A DNA stretch of 64,000 nt from Charina bottae (lineage: Eukaryota; Chordata; Lepidosauria; Squamata; Charinaidae), in NCBI GenBank assembly GCA_023362775.1, contig JALMGJ010000001.1:93776501-93840500 (forward strand), given 5' to 3'. Within the stretch, counting starts at the first letter, position 1; every line of letters starts with the position of its first letter. This document shows, piece after piece, positions 12,396 to 21,300 of this stretch. Made by a program: the position numbers and the translations under genes. The notes under the pieces were generated by a model. That model had not been told where the DNA came from. It was given only the letters and a program-made list of their open reading frames with translations, and did not search any database.

Positions 12396-15300
12396 ACTGA
12401 ACACAAAAGTGAATGACTACAGTAGTATGAAAGAAATAAGTGTGTTTGGTTGCATAGAATTAATGAGGATCAAATTGCAAAACAAATGTACAAAAAAAGA
12501 GTGAATGGGCCAAGGGGAAGGGGAAAACAGAAACACCTGTTGGATGGAGTTGATGAGATCTTGAGAAAAGAGAGGGCTGAGAAGTTAAAAAAACAACAAG
12601 AGCTGTATGAAGTGAACCAAGGATGGAAAGGTCTTGAGAGGTATTGTGAATGATGTTGGTGTAAACTAGATTTAGTTATAATTCCTTTTATTAATCTCAC
12701 TCCTTTAACAGCTTTGCCTTATTATTTCTTTCTTCTTTTCTAAGCTCCGTATAATGTTGCTTACCACAAAAGGAAATAGCCTGGTGGGTGTGTATGTATG
12801 TAAGTTTTCTTCCTTCCCGTCTATTGCTAATTATTATTTGCTAATATTAATTATTAATTTCATAATTATTTGATGGCCAAAGAGGTATAAATTATAAAGC
12901 ACTTTGTACTTTCAAAGTGCATATGGATTAATGATCATGCTGGTTATCAAACATTAGTAACTTGACTTTTTTTGCCTAGCAAGGCTTTAACACCTACACA
13001 ACATTCACGCATCACTTAACCAGATCACTGAATCAACCCATTTTCAACTCATGGATTGACACGAAGCACTGAACCGTAAAGTAACCAAATGTAGTGGATT
13101 TGCATAATATGCTAAGCCACTAAAGCATCATACTCAGGTTAATGCTAGCCAATGCTAAATGCAGTCACTTGTTCTTTATCTGACCTGGTTAAGTATATTG
13201 TGTGAATGTTCCTGGGGAGGAGAAACACTGCTTTGCATGCAGTAAGCAGTGTGCCACTGCCTGAACTTTTCTCGGCCTGACAGCTCATAGGTATCAACCC
13301 TGTTGATAACCTATCATCATTGATTCCATTTTACAGATTGGAATCCCTGAACCTGAAATGGATATCACCTAAAAAATAACCTGGTTGAATAACCAAAAAA
13401 TCCAGGGTCATGCTGAATTACTTACCTTTCATTATTATTTTGAAGTGATAAAGACTCCCTTGAGCTGAGCTCCTGATTTACTTTGGCAACAGTATGACAG
13501 TGGTTTCCCATTGCTTTCTTCCAAGATGTTTTTCCCCAGACTATCTTACACCTATGGAATTTCTTGGTCAACCTGAAACCCAACCAGGACAACCTGTCCT
13601 GTTTTTTTTAAAAATCAGCCAAGATAACAGGAAAATAAGAAAAATATCTTAAAACTACCCCCTCCTCATCAGAGATTCAACAACAATGATTCATTTAGAG
13701 TCCCCTCTCTAAGTTCAGAGCAGAACCACATACGTAAAAGTGATCCTAACTTCGTTAAGAAATAGCATGTCCAGTTCTTGATTCCTTAGACCACATAGCA
13801 ATTCATATTGCTTTTGTTCCAGTTTATTGGGGGAAGAAAACGGTGTTTGAGCAGGTTGAAATGGGACTTAGAATGCCTCTCCAGTTCCTCCAGAGGTGCC
13901 ACCCAATGGGAGAGGAATAAAATGCATGAGCTATTAAAATCTTATTTATCATTAATTATTGGTCAATTGCTAATTTAGTCCAGATTGCTGCCAATCATCA
14001 TTGCCAATGTTAATTCTTGATGGCCCTTCCTGAACATGGTTGTGTCATCTTGCGACCTTCCCCATCCCCACAAAGCTTTTTGGCTCACAGAATGAGAGAT
14101 GCAACTGTGACTCCCACCAGCCCACGGCAGGAAAGAACCTGGGCTTTTGACAACAGCAGGTGAGAAGCGGGCTGGGCAGAGCTAAACAAATCAGCCCTGT
14201 AGGGATACAAGAATCAACTATCCCTACAGGCTGGGTCTGCACAAGTACAAAAGCAGAACAAATTAAATATCCAAGGGTAACCCGTCCAAGTTTGTATCTT
14301 TGTAAGTGCAACTATCTGGTCTTTATCTGGCCATGTTAAGTGTGTTTTGGGTCCACAGCCAGTGTCTGTGCATATGTGTATATTCTCCCTCCAGAGATTA
14401 GGATGGCCCAGACCCTGCTGGCCATTTGTAAAGCCCTAAAAACCTGGTTCTGTGCCTGGGGACCCAAGTGTGTGAAGGGTCCCATCTCCTTGCTGTGCAG
14501 GCAACTGTCGATTGTGATATCTTCCTGCTGTGTATTTTAATTTTTATATTTGTGATGGGAATTAAATTTATTTTAGGATTGTTCGCTGCTCAGAGTCACT
14601 TGTTGAGATGGGCCGCCATAATTGAACGAATGAATGAATAAATAAATAGATAAATAAAATATGTGCAAAAGTTTGTGTGACCCCTTTGCCCTTGGCTTTT
14701 CTCAAGTGGTAGGAAGTGTGCAGCTTTCCATCTCTCATTACCAGTAGAGTATCAAGGCCTGGTTAATAATCTGGGGAAATGCAGAAGGCCCAAACCTGCC
14801 ATCTTACTGAATGGTGGTTCTTGTGGCCTTCGATCAAAGCGCAGGTTCTGTGTCTCCTAGGCTGATGCGTTAATCATTAAAACTTGTCCCATTTCAGGTA
14901 AAGTTAGTACATACAAATGAGGACTGAGAATTAAGTGTTAACCGTTTCCATGTGGAATATCTCCAGTTGAAGCTACTGAGTATGGCCTAGTGCTAAGACA
15001 ATGTTTTCAGTGTGAGGGAGCTATGAGGTAAAAATAACAAGCCCAGAATGGAGGATAAGACTCAGTTCTACTCAAACGTCCTTTTCCCCCAGAGTAGCCT
15101 AAGGAAAGGAGGGACAGCGTCCTGGACAGCCCACAGAAGCAGAACAAGGGTAGGCAGGCCAATCCCACTATTGCTGAATGGCCCTATTAGGGCTGAACGT
15201 GCAATTACTGCAGACCTAGCAAGCAGTCAAGATTAGCCTTTTTTCCTCATACGTTTATCTTGTCTTTTTTTTAACACTGCACAGATTGATGGCCATCACT

Positions 15301-18300
15301 GTTTTCTATGGTAATGTGTTTCACAGTTTAAGTATATACACTGCCTGCTTTCTCTGTTCTCAGTAGATTACAAATTAACTTCAATAGATGGCCCCAAATT
15401 CAGATTTATTATCATGGAAAGCAGGCCAGAGGTTGGCGTATTATAGCTTATTATGCTTCAGTTAGATGCCTAGGTACAGCTTTTGATTTCTAAGGCAAAT
15501 AAATCCCATTCCAATTGCAGTGGTGCATCTACCAAGAGGTTTCTTTATATGTCTTTTTTGTCAAATTTGGGGAAAAGGAATGAAGTTATAGAGACATTCT
15601 TACATGAGATGGCTGCTTAGAGATAGCCAGTCCTTTGGAATTGCTCCCAACAGGAAGTGAAATTAACTTTAAGCTTCCAAAATCAGTTCTGCATATAACT
15701 GAACCACCATATTCAGAGGTAGTATGTCTATTCATTGGAAGCTTGGGACAAGCGATAAGGAACCATTCATGCCCTGCTTGGATTGGCTAGATTACCTAGA
15801 TTGGTGCTAAGAAAACAGTATGCTACACCAGGTAGAGCACTTGGAGCTTAAGAAGTCAACAGGCGTTGGGTTTCCTGTCTTAGTTAATTGTAAGGATGTA
15901 TGCGCTTGCTTACTGTTTTCATTGATTTACGATGGAAGAGAAGCCATTGTGTTGCATTCATTAGACGTTTGTCTTCCTATCCCCACTTTCCATTCTCCCG
16001 TTTGCAGCAATCTGCCAGATGTGACAGCTGCTGATTTTGAACAAGTCGACCTGTCTCAATACAAGTGGATCCATTGGGAGGTGAGACCTTGTCTGGGAAG
16101 GGGGTTGGTCTCAATTGTGTATGTGGTGAGGTGGTGGTGGTGGTAGGACTTACTACCCTTCCACAATATGTGGGCACCCTTTTGCACACAGATAGATTAT
16201 GTTTCATGGCAGCGAATTGTCAGTAGCAATTTGAATTGCGCCCTCCTCCCCGAGTAGCTGCCTATGGTTGGCTTGCTCTGCTTCTTTACTTGGGCCAGTT
16301 TTCCATTCTTCCCTCCTACCCCCTTTGCTAGCTATTTATTTATTTGTTAGTTTGTTTATTTAATTTTTATCCCGCCTTTATTATTTTTATAAATAACTCA
16401 AGGCGGGGAACATACCTAATACTCCTTCCTCCTCCTATTTTCCCCACAATAACAACCCTGTGAGGTGAGTTGGGCTGAGAGGGAGTGACTGGCCCAAGGT
16501 CACCCAGCCGGCTTTCACGCCTAAGGCAGGACTAGAACTCTCAGTCTCCTGGTTTCCCATTGGCTCCTTCCTAGGTCTGAGAGACAAGGACTGGCCCAAG
16601 GTCACCCAGCCAGCTTTCATGCCTAAGGCGGGACTAGAACTCTCAGACTCCTGGTTTCTAGCCCATTGCCTTAATCTTCTGCATGTGATTTTTTTTGTTT
16701 GAGTCAATATAGCTTTGAATGCAAATTTAAGTGAGATGTATTAATATAAAATGGAGAATAATCATAACTAAAATCCAAATGCCCAGTAAAAGCAAAGCCA
16801 ATAAATAAACAATAGAGCAAGGAAAAGCAGAAACAGTGGCTGCATTCATGAATAGGTTTAACAAATTGATTTGTCCAATATACTATGCTTGGTTAGAAAT
16901 AAACCATAAGTTAACCAAACAGAATGGGTTTGCACAACATGATGATTTATAAAATTGTTCTGTAAATTATCATGCACGAACCTACCCTGTTGGTTAGTTT
17001 ATGGTTCAGTGCATAACCCAGAAAATAGGTTAATGCAGTAACCACATTAAGTATTTTATGTTAACATAGCCTATAATCAAAAACTAGAAGCTTTAAATGA
17101 ACCTGGCAATAGTTGTTGTTGTTCAGTCGTTCAGTCGTGTCCGACTCTTCGTGACCTCATGGACCATAGCACGCCAGGCCTTCCTGTCCTCCACTGTCTC
17201 TCGGAGTTTACTCAAATTCATGTTCATTACATCGGTGATGCTATCTAACCATCTCATCCTCTGCCGTCCCCTTCTCCTTTTGCCCTCAGTCTTTCCCAGC
17301 ATCAGGGTCTTTTCCAGTGAGTCCTCTCTTCTCATTAGGTGGCCAAAGTATTTGAGCTTCAGCTTCAGCATCTGTCCTTCCAATGAGCAGTCAGGGTTGA
17401 TTTCCTTTAGGATTGACTGGTTTGACCTCCTTGCAGTCCAAGGGACTCTCAAGAGTCTTCTCCAGCACCACAGCTCGAAAGCATCAATTCTTCGGCGCTC
17501 AGCCTTCCTTATGGTCCAACTCTCACAGCCATACATTGCTACTGGAAAAACCATAGCTTTAACTATACGGACCTTTGTCGGCAAGGTGATGTCTCTGCTT
17601 TTTAATATGCTGTCTAGGTTTGCCATAGCTTTCCTTCCAAGTAGCAAGCGTCTTTTAATTTCATGGCTGCAGTCACCGTCTGCGGTGATCTTGGAGCCCA
17701 AGAAAATAAAATCTGTCACTGCTTCCATTTCTTCCCCTTCTATTTGCCAGGAAGTGATGGGACCAGATGCCATGATCTGGGTTTTTTTAATGTTGAGTTT
17801 CAAGCCAGCTTTTGCACTCTCCTCTTTCACCCTCATCAAGAGGCTCTTTAGTTCCTCTTCACTTTCTGCCATTAGGGTGGTATCGTCTGCATATCTGAGG
17901 TTGTTGATATTTTTCCCGGCAATCTTAACTCCGGCTTGTGATTCATCCAGCCCGGCATTTCTCATGATGTACTCTGCATATAAGTTAAATAAGCAGGGTG
18001 ATAATATACAGCCTTGTCGTACTCCTTTCCCAATTTTGAACCAGTCGGTTGTTCCATGTCCGGTTCTAACTGTTGCTTCTTGACCCACATACAGGTTTCT
18101 CAGGAGACAGGTAAGGTGGTCTGGTACTCCCATCTCTTTAAGACTTTGCCACAGTTTGTTGTGATCCACACAATCAAAGGCTTTAGCGTAGTCAATGAAG
18201 CAGAAGTAGATGTTTTTCTGGAACTCTCTTGCTTTTTCCATGATCCAGCGAATGTTGGCAATCTGATCTCTAGTTCCTCTGCCTCTTCGAAACCCAGCTT

Positions 18301-21300
18301 GCACTTCTTGTAGTTCTCGGTTCACATGCTGCTGAAGCCTAGCTTGTAGGATTTTGAGCATAACCTTGCTGGCATGTGAAATGAGCGCAATTGTACGGTA
18401 GTTTGAACATTCTTTGGCATTGCCTTTCTTTGGAATTGGAACGTAAACTGACCTTTTCCAATCCTGTGGCCACTGTTGAGTTTTCCAAATTTGTTGGCAT
18501 ATTGAGTGCAGCACTTTAACAGCATCATCTTTTAGGATTTTAAATAGCTCAGCTGGGATACTGTCTTCTCCGCTAGCTTTGTTGTTAGTAATGCTTCCTA
18601 AGGCCCACTTGACTTCACTTTCTAGGATGTCCGGCTCAAGGTCAGTGACCACACCATCGTATTTATCAGGGATATTAAGATCTTTCTTGTATAGTTCTTC
18701 TGTGTATTCTTGCCACCTCTTCTTAATCTCTTCTGCTTCTGTTAGGTCCCTGCCTTTTTTGTCCTTTATCATGCCCATCTTTGCACAAAACGTTCCCTTG
18801 ATATCTCCGATTTTCTTGAAGAGATCTCTAGTCTTCCCCATTCTATTGTTTTCCTCGATTTCTTTGCATTGTTCATTTAAGAAGGCCTTCTTATCTCTCC
18901 TTGCTATTCTCTGGAATTCTGCATTCAGTTGTTTATATCTTTCCCTTTCTCCCTTGCCTTTTGCTTCCCTTCTTTCCTCAGCTATTTGTAAAGCCTCATC
19001 AGTCAGCCACTTTGCTTTCTTGCATTTCTTTTTCTTTGGGATGGTTTTAGTTGCTGCCTCCTGTACAATGTTACGAACCTCCATCCATAGTTCTTCAGGC
19101 ACTCTGTCTACCAGATCTAATCCTTTAAATCTATTCCTCACCTCCACTGTATATTCATAAGGGATATGATTTAGGTCATACCTGATTGGTCTAGTGGTTT
19201 TCTCTACGTTCTTCAATTTAAGCCTAAATTTTGCAATAAGAAGCTCATGATCTGAGCCACAGTCAGCTCCAGGTCTTGTTTTTGCTGATTGTATAGAGCT
19301 TCTCCATCTTTGGCTGCAAAGTATATAATCAATCTGATTTCGGTATTGACCATCTGGTGATGTCCATGTGTAGAGTCGTCTCTTGTGTTGTTGGAAAAGA
19401 GTGTTTGCTATGACCAGCGTGTTCTCTTGACAAAACTCTATTAGCCTTTGCCCTGCTTCATTTTGTACTCCGAGGCCGAACTTGCCTGTTATTCCGGTTA
19501 TTTTTTGACTTCCTACCTTAGCATTCCAGTCCCCTATGATGAAAAGGACATCTTTTTTTGGTGTTAGTTCTAGAAGGTGTTGTAGGTCTTCATAGAACCG
19601 GTCAACTTCAGCTTCTTTGGCATCAGTGGTTGGGGCATAGACTTGGATCACTGTGATGTTGAATGGTTTGCCTTGGATTCGAACTGAAAGCATTCTGTCG
19701 TTTTTGAGGTTGTACCCCAGTACTGCCTTTCCCACTCTTTTATTGACTATGAGAGCTACTCCATTTCTTCTAAGGGATTCTTGCCCACAGTAGTATATAT
19801 AATGGTCTCCTGAATTAAATTCGCCCATTCCTGTCCATTTTAGTTCGCTGATTCCCAATATGTCAATGTTCAATCTTGTCATCTCATGTTTGACCACATC
19901 CAGCTTACCTTGATTCATAGTTCTTACATTCCAGGTTCCTATGCAATATTGTTCTTTACAGCATCGGACTTTCCTTCCACTTCCAGACACATCCACAACT
20001 GAGCGTCCTTTCGGCTTTGGCCCAGCCGTTTCACACTTTCTGGAGCTACTCGGAATTGCCCTCCGCTCTTCCCCAGTAGCATTTTGGACACCTTCCGACC
20101 TGAGGGGCTCATCTTCCGGCGTCATATCTTTTAGCCTTTTGATACTGTCCATGGGTTTTCTTGGCAAGGATACTGGAGTGGTTTGCCATTCCCTCCTCCA
20201 GTGGACCACGTTTTGTCAGAACTCTCCATCATGACCTGTTCTTCTTGACCTGACTTCATTGAGTTACGCAAGCCCCTTCGCCACGACAAGGCAGTGATCC
20301 ATGAAGGGGATAATGGCAATAGGGTGAACAGTTAATGCAAAACTTTCAAAAATACGTACCAACGTGCCTGTTCACTGTTGAGAAAAAAAGTATTCCATAC
20401 TAGCTGGAGTTTCTTGGGTCATCAAGCACACCACAGTCCCCTAGTCTAAACCATAAGTGAAAGTGGCTGGGTCTCTATTTTGAGTAGCAGGTACAAATGG
20501 CCCAACCACTAAAACTGGTGGAGGCATCTAAGGTCACAGAGACAATCAATAATTCTAGGAATAATGGCAAGTCCAGAAATCCCAGCTTGTCCCGCTAACA
20601 GTAATATTTTCTCCCAGGGGAGGAATGCTTCGGAGCAGGTGAAAATGCTGCAACGGGTGGAAAAGTATAACCAAACCTGCCCACCATCTGAGCGAGTGAC
20701 CACGTCTGTGGAGGTGGAAAAGACAAGGCCAGAACTGTACCAGCTGTTTTGCTACGGAGATGTGGTAGGGGGTCAAGGGTAAAGGGTTGATGTAGGTGGG
20801 AAGCATGGCTGGTCAAGAAAGAAACCACAGTGATGAAGGGCAACCTGCCCTTCAGTTAAGAACTGTCCTGACTTCGAGTGAAGGAACACGCTGAGACTTG
20901 GTGTAAAGGCTCTAGTGTTTTATTGTTCTACTCTGCTAGACAGAATCCAGCTAAACTAAAATGAACTAGTGATGCTCAGAGAAAAGGCCCAAGAAACTAG
21001 GGCGGTGCCTCCTTTAGCCTCTTGGGAGGAAAGCAAAGCAATTCAGTACTGTGCATGCGTTTATCCCTCTGGAGGTAGCCCCCTCCTTATTCACCAGTTA
21101 TCTCCCTAACAAGAACCTCACATAGGATTAGACCTGAGAGATTTTGCCGCCGCCTCTTCCTCCCCCATTGGCTACTGAAGATGTACTTGCATCCCCTTTA
21201 CAATCATCAAGGATTCCAGGTTCACTTTCTGAATCAATAGTAGCCGTTTCAGTCACTCATTTCTAGGTAAATTGTTCTGCAGATGAATCTTGTGTGCACA

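Noticed and set aside
17097..18083. 328-aa open frame on the + strand
   Set aside because: It is the antisense shadow of the BovB ORF2 on the minus strand, which carries all recognisable motifs.
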